Source: Chryseobacterium sp. C-71
GTDB taxonomy: Bacteria; Bacteroidota; Bacteroidia; Flavobacteriales; Weeksellaceae
Assembly (NCBI RefSeq): GCF_020911865.1
Contig: NZ_CP087131.1
Location: 992,001-1,056,000, forward strand
Length of the DNA: 64,000 nt
Direction: 5' to 3'
A program made the position numbers and the translations under genes. The notes below the pieces were generated by a model. The model was not told where the DNA came from. It did no database searches and worked only from the letters and a program-made list of their open reading frames with translations. Shown here in pieces: positions 26,792-36,244 of this stretch; position 1 is the first letter of the stretch, and every line of letters begins with the position of its first letter.

Positions 26792-27709
26792 TTAAAGCAA
26801 ATATTTCAATTTCTTGTTGAGATAAACCAAGCCAAAGCTTACCGGAATTAAAATCGCTAAAAAGATCAGGATTTTATACGACTGAATATTTTTATAAAAA
26901 TCAGATTTCATAATCAGCGGATGCACCACATAAATTGCTGTAGAAAAACTGGCTAAAATTTTCGAAGTGGTTTTGACATAGATTTTCTGGCAGTACAAGA
27001 ACAGCAAAGGACTCGCAAAAATTAGAGAAAACAAAATATCGGTACTTTCACTGCTGATATTTTTGTAGTTAAAAAAAGCTTCGGCAACGACACACAAGAC
27101 AGACAGAATTACCAGTAGCGAAGAATTTTTATATTCTGATAAATCAATTTTGTGTTTATTGATCAAAAATCCAATGGTTAAAAAAGGGAAACACACAAAA
27201 AGGAAATTTCGGTAGAGCAGATACATATTCAGCACCGAATCATTTTCGTTTTTAAAGTAGTGAAGATTCCCTAAAACCTGAACTCCGTAACCCAATAAGA
27301 AAAAACCTAACGCCAGAGCAATCAATAATTTTGAATTTTGGTTTCTTAAAAAGTAAAGAATAATTCCCGAAAAAAAAGTTCCTATTAAATACCATAAATG
27401 ATGGTATCCGAAAATGACAGTCAGCCAAATTTGTTCGTTATCTTTCCAATAAGAAATATAAATCAACATCCAGATGGCATACAATAAAAACGTTCTGAAA
27501 AGCCATTTTTTCAGTTTTACTTTATTGTCGATATGGAAAAAATAAAATCCAGTAATGACTAAAAAAACGGGAACGGCAATTCTGAAAAGTCCGTTGACTA
27601 AGATGTAACTCAAAGCAGGATACGTTTCTTTCAAAAAATTCATATGTAGAAAAACGACAAAAAATGCCAGTATTATTTTTAAAACATCAATTGATAAATT
27701 TCTACCCAT
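26792..27709 (-). CDS. Acyltransferase 3 family membrane protein
   Basis: The 305-residue protein has about ten transmembrane segments. The N-terminus reads SIDVLKIILAFFVVFLHMNF, with the family's conserved His in TM1, and HLWYLIGTFF near 103 matches the second motif. Such enzymes O-acylate cell-surface sugars. The acceptor is unknown. It converges with the GH43 gene with only 6 bases between them. Confidence 0.85.
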   Translation of the reverse strand: MGRNLSIDVLKIILAFFVVFLHMNFLKETYPALSYILVNGLFRIAVPVFLVITGFYFFHIDNKVKLKKWLFRTFLLYAIWMLIYISYWKDNEQIWLTVIFGYHHLWYLIGTFFSGIILYFLRNQNSKLLIALALGFFLLGYGVQVLGNLHYFKNENDSVLNMYLLYRNFLFVCFPFLTIGFLINKHKIDLSEYKNSSLLVILSVLCVVAEAFFNYKNISSESTDILFSLIFASPLLFLYCQKIYVKTTSKILASFSTAIYVVHPLIMKSDFYKNIQSYKILIFLAILIPVSFGLVYLNKKLKYLL

Positions 27710-27860
27710 AGTTTATTGAAAGTGAAGTTCATTAAATTTAATGATAATTCAATGTTTCAATTTCTGCAAAAATAAATATTTAATACTAATTACAGAACGA
27801 ATTCTAAGTTCTACTCATTTTATTTAAAGAAAATAATTCATATTTTTTTAAGATATAATT

Positions 27861-27868
27861 TAAATTTG
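27861..27868 (+). promoter_or_regulatory. -7 promoter element TAAATTTG for the alpha/beta hydrolase gene
   Basis: This exact TAnnTTTG match lies 26 bases before the ATG at 27895. An in-frame TTG at 27886 would be an alternative start but leaves almost no leader. Confidence 0.45.
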
Positions 27869-27894
27869 GCTTTTTAAACCATTTATTGCCATCT

Positions 27895-28845
27895 ATGAAC
27901 TTCAGACTGAAAGCATTGATTATAACCCATTCATTTTTTATCTTTTTTGCAAGCGCACAAGAGCTTAAAAACGGAAATTTCACAGAAAAAATTGACGGTA
28001 TCAGCATCAACTACACCATCAAAGGAAACGGCCCGGTGATGTTTGCAGGACACCCTAATTCAGGGAAAACAGGGTATGAATTGACATTACAACCTTTAGA
28101 AAAAAATTTCACAATGGTTTATTATGATTCACGTGGAACCGGAAAATCAGCTGTACCAAAGAACGTGGAAGATTATAGCCTTGAGAAAAGTGTTTTAGAA
28201 ATTGAAGAACTAAGAAAGAAACTCAACGTCGATAAAATCTGGTTTTTCGGGCATTCTGACCAAAGCGGAATCGCCATACTTTATAGTCTGGAACATCCGA
28301 ATCATGTTGAGGGAATGATATTAATGGGAACTTCTTTAATCGCATCACCAGAAAAGGTTTATAATAGAAAAAAAGAATCTGAAAACAAAAGAATAAAAGA
28401 ATCTGAATGGTTTTCGCAGGTCGTAAAAGACTGGGACTATATGTACACCCACAAAACCGAAAAAGCTCCGGACGGAAGAGATTTATCAGAAGTTCCTTTA
28501 AAATGGTGGTGCTATAATGAAGAATCTTCACAAAAAGTAATTCCAATCATGAAAGAAATTTCAAAAGCAGGAAGAAGAAAACCTGTGAACGGTCAATTAC
28601 CTCAGCAAGAGAAAGAATTGAAGTATTATTATAATCAACAGAAAAGATTCTCCGAGATTAAAACAAAAACATTGATTCTGAATGGAAAATCAGACACCAA
28701 TAATTTACCTGAATTTGCTGAACAACTGCACAAAACGTTACCTAATTCTAAATTGGTATTGATAGAAAAGGCAGGTCATTTTCCGTGGGTTGAAGATGCG
28801 GCTGAAAGTTTTGCTGAAATTGATAAATGGCTTAAAGAAAACTAA
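27895..28845 (+). CDS. Exported alpha/beta hydrolase
   Basis: The protein has 316 residues from ATG 27895. A signal peptide (about 1-21, ending FFASAQ) precedes an alpha/beta hydrolase fold. The oxyanion region is FAGHPNSGKTGYE, the strand-4 motif YYDSRGTGKS and the nucleophile elbow FGHSDQSG. Asp in LNGKSDTNN and His in KAGHFPW complete the triad. The elbow has Gln where most members have Gly. It resembles prolyl aminopeptidase-like hydrolases; the substrate is unknown. Confidence 0.85.
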   Translation: MNFRLKALIITHSFFIFFASAQELKNGNFTEKIDGISINYTIKGNGPVMFAGHPNSGKTGYELTLQPLEKNFTMVYYDSRGTGKSAVPKNVEDYSLEKSVLEIEELRKKLNVDKIWFFGHSDQSGIAILYSLEHPNHVEGMILMGTSLIASPEKVYNRKKESENKRIKESEWFSQVVKDWDYMYTHKTEKAPDGRDLSEVPLKWWCYNEESSQKVIPIMKEISKAGRRKPVNGQLPQQEKELKYYYNQQKRFSEIKTKTLILNGKSDTNNLPEFAEQLHKTLPNSKLVLIEKAGHFPWVEDAAESFAEIDKWLKEN

Positions 28846-28868
28846 TTTTTCATAAAATTTAAAAAAAC

Positions 28869-28904
28869 AAAATCCTGCTACAAAAGACTGAGGCAGGATT
28901 TTTT
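28869..28904. terminator. Terminator between convergent hydrolase and DUF808 genes
   Basis: Arms aaaatcctgc and gcaggatttt flank a 14-base loop and are followed by a T-run. It can serve both strands. Confidence 0.75.
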
Positions 28905-28919
28905 ATCAAGATCTAACAA

Positions 28920-29825
28920 TTATTTCTTTGTTGCTAATGAATACATTTTCTTTCCGCCACTAATAATTGCCAACGCAATTAATCCTCCAGCGATTCCAAA
29001 AATAACTTGCTTCAGCATCTCATTCCATGTTGGTAGTGCATGATGAAGATAATCAATATTGTGGTCAAAAATTCCGCCTGCAACCAAAATCAGGGCGATG
29101 GTTCCTATGATTCCTAAAGCTTTTATAACAAAAGGGAGTGCTTTAACCAGCAGATGCCCTAATTTTCCAAAAAAGCCTTTATCATTACTTTTTTTAATTA
29201 ATTTAAAGCCGGCATCATCCATTCTCACAATTAATGCTACAATTCCGTAAACGCCAACCGTAGCAATAATAGAAACCACTGAAACGGTAACTATCTCTAC
29301 AAGCAATGGATTAAACTCAGATTTCAGAGCTTCGTAGCCATCTTTTGCCGCCGCCAATGCGATAATGACAATCTCCAGCGACAATATAAAATCAGTTGTA
29401 ACAGCAGATTTCACTTTAGTTTTTTCAGCTTCTTCGCCTTCTTCAATCACATCGTCAGCCTCCTCAATCACCTCGTGACCTTTTTTTTCTCTGTGAAATA
29501 AAAATTCTACAATTTTTTCGACACCTTCATAAGCCAGATAAAATCCGCCAATGATTAAAATAATTTTAATAGCAGGCGAATACAGCCACTCTAAGAGGAA
29601 AACAAAAGGAACAATAATCAACTTATTGATAAACGAACCTTTCATAATTTTCATCAATACAGGAATCTCTCTTGAAGAAAGGAAACCCGTCGCTTTTTCT
29701 GCGTTTACCGCCAAATCATCACCCAAAATACCTGCTGTTTTTTGGGTTGCAATTTTACTTGTTACAGCAACATCATCCATCAAAGCAGCGATATCATCTA
29801 AAATCGCAAAAAAACCAGAAGCCAT
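28920..29825 (-). CDS. DUF808 family membrane protein (YedI-like)
   Basis: The 301-residue protein begins with the family signature ASGFFAILDDIAALMDDVAV. TKIATQKTAGILGDDLAVNAEKATGF-type sequence follows (residues about 22-48), then about six to seven transmembrane segments with an acidic loop (EEADDVIEEGEEAE) near 120-135. The family's transport or other function is unknown. Confidence 0.88.
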   Translation of the reverse strand: MASGFFAILDDIAALMDDVAVTSKIATQKTAGILGDDLAVNAEKATGFLSSREIPVLMKIMKGSFINKLIIVPFVFLLEWLYSPAIKIILIIGGFYLAYEGVEKIVEFLFHREKKGHEVIEEADDVIEEGEEAEKTKVKSAVTTDFILSLEIVIIALAAAKDGYEALKSEFNPLLVEIVTVSVVSIIATVGVYGIVALIVRMDDAGFKLIKKSNDKGFFGKLGHLLVKALPFVIKALGIIGTIALILVAGGIFDHNIDYLHHALPTWNEMLKQVIFGIAGGLIALAIISGGKKMYSLATKK

Positions 29826-29948
29826 AGTATTTTAATATTTTTTTAATAAATGTTAAGTCATACAAAAATATAGATTTAATTTGATTTTGATGACTGATTT
29901 AAGATTATTAATTCAAACATAAAATAAAATTCTCCTTACCTTTACTCT

Positions 29949-30809
29949 ATGAAAAAGCTGATTCTCAATTACCATTTCTTTGTTTTAGGATTGATAGGCT
30001 TGATTTTAAATTCATGCAATACAAAATTCAGAGTTTGGGTGGGAAAAGACAGTCAAAAAATTTATAATCTAAAATATGGCGAACACAAACGCCAGAAAAT
30101 GGATATTTTTCTCCCTGCAGATTATGCTACAGATTCGCCAGTCGTTTTAATTCTTCATGGTGGCGCATGGAAGTACGGTCGAAAGGAACACATGATTAAA
30201 ATTCAAAAGATGCTTTTTGAAAATAATATTCCGAGTGTGAATATGAATTACCGTTTGGTTTCAAAGCATTTCACTTATAGAGATCAGTTGAAAGACATTC
30301 AATCAGCGATTGAGACATTCAACTCACTTTCTGAAAAAGCAGAACTTCTTCCCGACAACTATATACTTTTGGGAGAAAGTGCAGGCGGACATTTAGCTCT
30401 TCTTTACGGCTATCAGAATTCAGATAAGATTAAGAAAATTATTTCGTTAAGTGGCCCGACAGATTTTTATTCTCCGGAATATTTAAATTCATTTTATTCA
30501 AAATATACTTCAGGAACTGTACAGAAAATGGTAGGAAGTAAATTTGACCGAAAAAACTTATCTGAAGAATTCCAAAAAGCAAGTCCGATTGCTAATATTA
30601 CCAATGTTCCGACCCTTTTATTTCAGGGAAATCAGGATTTTTTGGTCAATCAAAAACAAGGTTTGGCACTAGATTCAGCTTTGACAGCGATGAATGTACC
30701 CCACAAATTGGTTTTTATGGATAAAACCGGTCATGCACCGAGATTTTTCAACAAAACTAAAAGAGACAGCATTATTTATCCCAACATTCTGGAATGGATA
30801 AAAAAATAA
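29949..30809 (+). CDS. Alpha/beta hydrolase / esterase, lipoprotein
   Basis: The 286-residue protein has an N-terminal hydrophobic stretch ending LNSC (Cys23), a lipobox. The hormone-sensitive-lipase/carboxylesterase features are HGGAWKYG (oxyanion hole) and GESAGGHLAL (Ser nucleophile), with Asp in QGNQDFLVN and His in KTGHAPRF. It is likely a cell-envelope esterase. A terminator overlaps its stop. Confidence 0.88.
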   Translation: MKKLILNYHFFVLGLIGLILNSCNTKFRVWVGKDSQKIYNLKYGEHKRQKMDIFLPADYATDSPVVLILHGGAWKYGRKEHMIKIQKMLFENNIPSVNMNYRLVSKHFTYRDQLKDIQSAIETFNSLSEKAELLPDNYILLGESAGGHLALLYGYQNSDKIKKIISLSGPTDFYSPEYLNSFYSKYTSGTVQKMVGSKFDRKNLSEEFQKASPIANITNVPTLLFQGNQDFLVNQKQGLALDSALTAMNVPHKLVFMDKTGHAPRFFNKTKRDSIIYPNILEWIKK

Positions 30810-30836
30810 CCCGCAAAACTGCAGGTTATTTTTTTA
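30805..30836. terminator. Terminator between the esterase and DedA genes
   Basis: Arms aataacccgc and gcaggttatt with one mismatch around a 6-base loop, followed by T7 on the plus strand. The convergent DedA gene may share it. Confidence 0.75.
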
Positions 30837-30850
30837 TCTTTTATTTTCGA

Positions 30851-31567
30851 TTATTTTTCTTTGTCAATCAAATCTTCCAAAACCTCATCTTCCAATTTCG
30901 GGTTTTCTTTTGGTGCTCCAAACATAAATTTAAGAATTACAGGAACAGTAGTAACCAAAACAATAATGATGATGATAAATTCTAGTTTTTCTTTCAGATT
31001 AATTCCAAATTGATCCATGAATAATTTATCAAGATAATGTCCTGCAAAAATCAAACTGAAAGACCAAAGCACACCACCGATAATATTATCACGCAGAAAC
31101 GCTTTTTTATCCATCCTTACAATACCAGCAACGATTGGCATAAAAGTTCTTACCACAGGTAAAAATCTAGCCATAATAACAGCTAATGCACCATTTTTTT
31201 CAAAAAAATCATGTGCCTGATAAAGATATTTTTTCTTAAAAAGAAAAGTATCTTGTTTTTTGTACAAAGCCGGGCCTGTTTTGCTACCAAACCAATACCC
31301 TACCTGATTCCCTATGATTGCAGCAATTGCAACAGCAGATGCCAAAAGAGTGGTGTCTAAAAAATCACTTCCTGTAGAACCAAATGTTTGTGAAATGATA
31401 TCTACGGCATAAATTCCTGACACAAAAAGCAGTGAATCTCCCGGAAGGAAAAACCCTACAAACAAGCCTGTCTCGGCAAAAATAATGAACAAAATAACCC
31501 AAAACCCACCCATGTTGATGTAAAATTCGGGGTTTAATAAATCTCTCCAGCTATTGTAATCTTCCAT
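30851..31567 (-). CDS. DedA family membrane protein
   Basis: The 238-residue protein has the VTT/DedA domain: GLFVGFFLPGDSLLF (about 33-47), GNQVGYWFGSKTG (about 85-97) and RFLPVVRTFMPIVAG (about 134-148). DedA proteins act in membrane homeostasis, some as undecaprenyl-phosphate or phospholipid flippases. The specific lipid is not known here. Confidence 0.9.
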   Translation of the reverse strand: MEDYNSWRDLLNPEFYINMGGFWVILFIIFAETGLFVGFFLPGDSLLFVSGIYAVDIISQTFGSTGSDFLDTTLLASAVAIAAIIGNQVGYWFGSKTGPALYKKQDTFLFKKKYLYQAHDFFEKNGALAVIMARFLPVVRTFMPIVAGIVRMDKKAFLRDNIIGGVLWSFSLIFAGHYLDKLFMDQFGINLKEKLEFIIIIIVLVTTVPVILKFMFGAPKENPKLEDEVLEDLIDKEK

Positions 31568-31654
31568 ATGTAATGATGATGAACAAAAATAAGCTTAATA
31601 AAATTATGCTGAAAACATATTAGCATATTTTAACAAAAATGTAAACATGATATT

Positions 31655-32767
31655 TTATAGGTCGAGATCGTCATCCGAAACCGCCGTTCCGTCTGCCATC
31701 AGAAACGCTTTGAGGAATGGTGTAAGATTTCCGTTCATCACACCATCAACATCTGAAGTCTCGTGACCTGAGCGTACATCTTTTATTAATTTGTAAGGGT
31801 GCATCACATAATTTCTGATCTGGCTTCCCCACTCTATTTTCATTTTTCCGGCTTCGATTTCGTTTCTTGCTCTCAGTCTTTCTTCCAATTCCATTTCATA
31901 CAATCTAGATTTCAAGAGTTGCATTGCTTTTTCTTTATTCTGAAGTTGAGAACGAGATTCTGAGTTTTCAATGATAATACCAGTTGGTGCGTGACGAAGA
32001 CGAACGGCAGTTTCTACCTTATTTACGTTCTGCCCACCCGCTCCTGAACTTCGCATGGTTTCAAATGAAATATCAGCAGGATTGATGTTAATTTCAATCG
32101 TATCATCCACCAAAGGATAAACATAGACTGAAACAAAACTCGTATGACGCTTTGCATTAGAATCAAACGGAGAGATTCTTACCAATCTGTGAACACCATT
32201 TTCACCCTTTAAATAACCAAAAGCATATTCGCCGTCAATTTCTAAGGTTACGGTTTTCACACCGGCAACTTCACCTTCCTGATAGTTGAGTTCTTTTATT
32301 TTATATCCTTGCTTTTCTGCCCACATGTTGTACATTCTCATCAGCATGGCTGCCCAGTCACAACTTTCCGTTCCACCTGCTCCCGCTGTAATCTGAAGAA
32401 CCGCCGAAAGTTCGTCACCTTCATTGGAAAGCATATTTTTGAACTCGATGTTTTCAATTTTTTCCATGAGAATTGGAAAGCTTTCATCCAATTCTTTTTC
32501 AGAATCGGGATCTTCTTTGGCAAATTCCATTAAAACCTGCAAGTCTTCAAACTGAGTATTGATCTCTTCAAAATCTTCTACCCACTTTTTCTTAGAACGC
32601 AGTTGTTTTAGGAACACCTCAGCTGTTTTAGGATTATCCCAAAATTCCGGAGCTGCTGTTTTTTCATCATCATTAGAAATTTCTATCTTCTTTTTGTCTA
32701 TTTGAAGATATTTATGAAGGTCTTCAATTCTTGATTGAATTTCTTTTATCTGGTCGTTGTTGATCAC
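31655..32767 (-). CDS. prfB: Peptide chain release factor 2
   Basis: The protein terminates translation at UGA and UAA. It has 370 residues. The anticodon-like SPF tripeptide is in RISPFDSN (about 199) and the catalytic GGQ in [13 protein letters not shown] (about 248). The N-terminal region [17 protein letters not shown] is read without interruption; there is no in-frame UGA, so the usual autoregulatory +1 frameshift site is absent. Confidence 0.96.
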   Translation of the reverse strand: MINNDQIKEIQSRIEDLHKYLQIDKKKIEISNDDEKTAAPEFWDNPKTAEVFLKQLRSKKKWVEDFEEINTQFEDLQVLMEFAKEDPDSEKELDESFPILMEKIENIEFKNMLSNEGDELSAVLQITAGAGGTESCDWAAMLMRMYNMWAEKQGYKIKELNYQEGEVAGVKTVTLEIDGEYAFGYLKGENGVHRLVRISPFDSNAKRHTSFVSVYVYPLVDDTIEININPADISFETMRSSGAGGQNVNKVETAVRLRHAPTGIIIENSESRSQLQNKEKAMQLLKSRLYEMELEERLRARNEIEAGKMKIEWGSQIRNYVMHPYKLIKDVRSGHETSDVDGVMNGNLTPFLKAFLMADGTAVSDDDLDL

Positions 32768-32830
32768 GAATAATTCTTTTTTGCAAAAATAAGATTTAAA
32801 GTTGAGAGTTTTGAGTTTCTAAATCCATAC

Positions 32831-34180
32831 TTAAGCCTCACTTTCATCATTGTGCTGAAAACCTATTTCTCTTCTCGGTATTTCCACCTCTTTGTAAGAT
32901 TCCAACTCAGATTTTAGAGAATGAATTCGCATCTGGAAATCATCTAAATTATTGATGATAACATCATTTAAAAACTGAGCAATTTGGTTGAGATATTCTT
33001 CGGTTAATTTTGCACCCGCATCACGCAAAGCACCATTTAAAAGAGTCTCATCAATGATTAACTTTTCGTTTTTTGTTTTCTGGTAACGGTTTTTAATCCG
33101 TTTCTTTAAGCTTTGGGTAAAATCAATTAACATGGTGTTGCTGAAGACTTTCATTTTAGATGCAATATTGCTCCAAAAAGGAATTTTATCAGCTTTGTTA
33201 TTTTTAAGTATTTTAAAAAGCAGAGAATCTTTATCCAAATTTTTAGTCATTGAATATAGAATAATCTCTGATCTTTCCGCAGCATTAGGAGGAAAAACAG
33301 GAATTACAACATCAAATCTCCCAGGTGCCAGAATTTCTTTATCAATATCCGCAACCGAATTGGCTGAACCCACCATAAGAACATCCTCGCTTTCAAATTT
33401 TGAAATGTAATGAAGAATCACTTCCTGAGATTCAAGATTGCAGGAAGCGACATTATTTTCAGCACTTCTCGCCATCATGATTTCATCAAAATCTTCAAGA
33501 AATAGCAAAACCTTATCTTCTTTCATCATTTTTAAAAGAAAATCGTTGAAATTGGTTTGAATTCCGTCAACAAATGAGGTTCCTAAGTAATGTTTCTTGA
33601 CTTCTTTAAATTTATAATTGATGATTTCAGCAATTTTAGTTGCCCAAAAAATCTTACCACTTCCCGGAGGGCCGTACAAAATAATCCCTACAGGTTTGTT
33701 GATACCCCAATCTTTGATTTGTTGCGGATTTAAAAACGGCTCCAAAACCCCTGAAATATAAAAGAATAAATCTCTGTAACCGATAAAATCTCTTTGCTGA
33801 AGCTTGGTTTTATTGCCAAAATAATTGTAGACAAATTGATAATTGCCGCCTAATTTATTATCAATTCCATAACTTGAAACCGACGAGCGAAAAAATCCGT
33901 TGTCATAAATATTGGTTTGACCTTCACGCATCGCTTTTTCAATCTTTTCTTTCGGCTGATTGATGGTTTCTGCTATTTGATCGACTGTTTTGTTTTCGTC
34001 TAAATCATTCTCATATTGCTTTAAAAAATCTATGTTTTCGCGGGCAAATTTTTCAAAATCTTCTTTCACTTCAAATTGAGTCGATATACAATCAATCAGA
34101 TCCAGATCAAAATCCTGAATAAACTGTTTGATGCTTTCCGGTGACACATTCAATTCTTTTGCAAGTTCTATTAACTTCAT
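32831..34180 (-). CDS. AAA family ATPase with N-terminal IF2-N-like helical domain
   Basis: The 449-residue protein starts MKLIELAKELNVSPESIKQF, resembling the small helical IF2_N domain. A linker follows, then an AAA core: Walker A GPPGSGKI at 170-177, Walker B LLFLEDFDE at 225-233, sensor GSANS near 271 and arginine-finger region GRFD at 287-290. The Walker A Thr/Ser after Lys is replaced by Ile, which should weaken Mg2+ coordination. The role is unknown. It lies 63 bases upstream of prfB on the same strand. Confidence 0.8.
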   Translation of the reverse strand: MKLIELAKELNVSPESIKQFIQDFDLDLIDCISTQFEVKEDFEKFARENIDFLKQYENDLDENKTVDQIAETINQPKEKIEKAMREGQTNIYDNGFFRSSVSSYGIDNKLGGNYQFVYNYFGNKTKLQQRDFIGYRDLFFYISGVLEPFLNPQQIKDWGINKPVGIILYGPPGSGKIFWATKIAEIINYKFKEVKKHYLGTSFVDGIQTNFNDFLLKMMKEDKVLLFLEDFDEIMMARSAENNVASCNLESQEVILHYISKFESEDVLMVGSANSVADIDKEILAPGRFDVVIPVFPPNAAERSEIILYSMTKNLDKDSLLFKILKNNKADKIPFWSNIASKMKVFSNTMLIDFTQSLKKRIKNRYQKTKNEKLIIDETLLNGALRDAGAKLTEEYLNQIAQFLNDVIINNLDDFQMRIHSLKSELESYKEVEIPRREIGFQHNDESEA

Positions 34181-34235
34181 AAATCATCTTTGAATCAAAA
34201 TTAATGAAATTTTTCAGAAGATGGATGACAGTTTT

Positions 34236-34285
34236 TGGAAGCTGGAAGCTGGAAGTTGGAAGTTGGAAGTTGGAAGTTGGAAGTT
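34236..34285. repeat. Tandem 7-bp repeat (tggaagy)7
   Basis: Seven consecutive 7-bp units, two tggaagc followed by five tggaagt, lie in the 235-bp gap between the AAA ATPase and ABC transporter genes. Confidence 0.9.
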
Positions 34286-34415
34286 TATCAAAAATACTTT
34301 TTACTTTCTACTTGGTTCTTCATACCTGGTTCTTTTTACTTTTTTTTAACATTATTCAAATATCGCTGTAACATTTCACGAAAAAGAGAAACCTATTGCA
34401 TATACAATAAATAAC

Positions 34416-35315
34416 ATGGAAAAAGTTTTATCGGTCAAAAATCTGACTAAAAAATTCAAGAGAGTTGTTGTCAACAATATTTCCTTTGATGTGGAAAGAG
34501 GCAACGTGTACGGACTTCTCGGCCCGAACGGAAGCGGAAAATCTACTACTTTCGGAATGCTTCTCTCCACAATCAATCCCACAAGTGGTGACTGGTTTTG
34601 GTTTGGCAAAAAAGGGACAGATTCTGAAACGCTGAAAAAAATAGGCGCCATTATCGAGCAACCTAACTTTTATCCATATTTAAGTGCTGAAACTAATCTT
34701 AAAATTGTTGCTGAAATCAAAGGAACCCCGCACACAAGAATTGACGAAGTTCTGAATACTGTCGGACTTTTAGAAAGAAAAAAAGATACTTTCAAAACCT
34801 TTTCTTTAGGAATGAAACAGCGTTTGGCAATCGCATCGTCTTTGCTGAATAATCCTGAAGTTTTGATCTTAGATGAGCCTACAAACGGTTTAGACCCTGA
34901 AGGAATCATCCAAATCAGAGAAATTATCGGGTCGATTGCAAAACAGGGCATCACGATTATCATCGCAAGTCACCTTTTGGATGAGATCGAAAAAATATGC
35001 AGCCATGTGATTGTTTTGAAAGAAGGAAACGCCATCTACTCAGGAAGCGTAGACGGAATGACCACCAACACCGGATTTTTTGAATTAAAAGCTGACAACA
35101 ATACTTCACTTTTAAGTGCTTTGGAAGAACTTCAGTGGTTTACTTTAGTGAAAATTGATGGTGAAATAATTAAAGCTCAGATTCGTGATGATGCTTCGAT
35201 TTCCGCATCAGGATTAAACCAAAAATTGGCTGAGAAAGGTATTTTCTTATCCCATTTAGCTAAGAAAAAACAATCGCTTGAAACTCAATTCCTTGAACTT
35301 GTAAAAAACAAATAA
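34416..35315 (+). CDS. ABC transporter ATP-binding protein
   Basis: The 299-residue protein has Walker A GPNGSGKS at 36-43, signature SLGMKQRLAI near 129 and Walker B VLILDEPTNGLDPEG near 150. A short C-terminal extension follows. It resembles the BcrA/multidrug export type that pairs with an ABC-2 permease. The permease gene starts 2 bases after its stop, so the pair forms one exporter. The substrate is unknown. Confidence 0.92.
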   Translation: MEKVLSVKNLTKKFKRVVVNNISFDVERGNVYGLLGPNGSGKSTTFGMLLSTINPTSGDWFWFGKKGTDSETLKKIGAIIEQPNFYPYLSAETNLKIVAEIKGTPHTRIDEVLNTVGLLERKKDTFKTFSLGMKQRLAIASSLLNNPEVLILDEPTNGLDPEGIIQIREIIGSIAKQGITIIIASHLLDEIEKICSHVIVLKEGNAIYSGSVDGMTTNTGFFELKADNNTSLLSALEELQWFTLVKIDGEIIKAQIRDDASISASGLNQKLAEKGIFLSHLAKKKQSLETQFLELVKNK

Positions 35316-35317
35316 TC

Positions 35318-36163
35318 ATGATGAAACTATTAAAACTAGAATATTATAAAAACTTGAATTACAGACCATTTAAGGTTTTCACGATCTTTTATTTTGCCAT
35401 TTTAATTGCGCTGCTATGTATCGGTTTATTCGATTTTGAACTGTTTGGCGAAACCATTAATTTAAAAGAGCAAGGCATCTACAACTTCCCTGAAATCTGG
35501 AATTTCACTACTTATATTGTTGGTTTGCTGAAGATTTTCTTAGGTCTAATTATTGTTTTTTCCATCTCACAGGAATTCAGCAACAGAATGTTTAAGCAAA
35601 ATACCATTGACGGGCTGAGCAGAGAAGAATTTATTGGTTCAAAATTGTTGACGATTACCATCTTTACACTTATTTCTACAATTATCGTGTTTGCAATTAC
35701 CTTGTTTTTAGGTAACAGTTATTCTACAGTAACGGATTCTGAAATGGTTTACAAAGAAATATTTTTTGTTGGAAATTATTTCGTTAAATTGTTTTCATTC
35801 TTCTGTTTCCTGATGTTTCTCTCCATTTTATTAAGAAAATCGATCTTTGTATTTTTAGCATTTTTTGTGATCTGGATTGGCGAATCAATTCTTGGTGGTA
35901 TTGAAACGTTCTCCAAAGTAAGCGGAATGCAGGGAACACAAAGAAATGAAGTTCTTCAAAACGAATTTTTCTTCAGCAAGCTTTTACCTTTAGAAAGCAT
36001 GTCAAGTTTAATTCCGAACCCTATGCTCAGATTGAATTTAGCAAAAGCTATGGGTTTGAAATATGAATTCACCTACCCTACAGAAAGTTTAATTGCTTGT
36101 CTGGTTTGGTGTGCCATTTTCATCGTTGGTTCTTACTGGATTTTAAAGAAAAGAGATTGGTAA
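35318..36163 (+). CDS. ABC-2 type transporter permease
   Basis: The 281-residue protein has six hydrophobic segments. TM2 is followed by SISQEFSNRMFKQNTIDGLSR, the usual ABC-2 permease coupling-helix region. It starts ATGATG, so either of the first two codons may be used. It is encoded 2 bases after the ATPase and the unit ends in a terminator. Confidence 0.88.
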   Translation: MMKLLKLEYYKNLNYRPFKVFTIFYFAILIALLCIGLFDFELFGETINLKEQGIYNFPEIWNFTTYIVGLLKIFLGLIIVFSISQEFSNRMFKQNTIDGLSREEFIGSKLLTITIFTLISTIIVFAITLFLGNSYSTVTDSEMVYKEIFFVGNYFVKLFSFFCFLMFLSILLRKSIFVFLAFFVIWIGESILGGIETFSKVSGMQGTQRNEVLQNEFFFSKLLPLESMSSLIPNPMLRLNLAKAMGLKYEFTYPTESLIACLVWCAIFIVGSYWILKKRDW

Positions 36164-36198
36164 TTTTTTAGTTATCATATATAAATTATTCAAATACG

Positions 36199-36228
36199 AA
36201 AGTGATTCATTATTGAGTCACTTTTTTT
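36199..36228 (+). terminator. Terminator of the ABC transporter unit
   Basis: Arms aaagtga and tcacttt flank a 12-base loop and run into T7. Confidence 0.7.
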
Positions 36229-36244
36229 ATTTAAATTTAAACCA

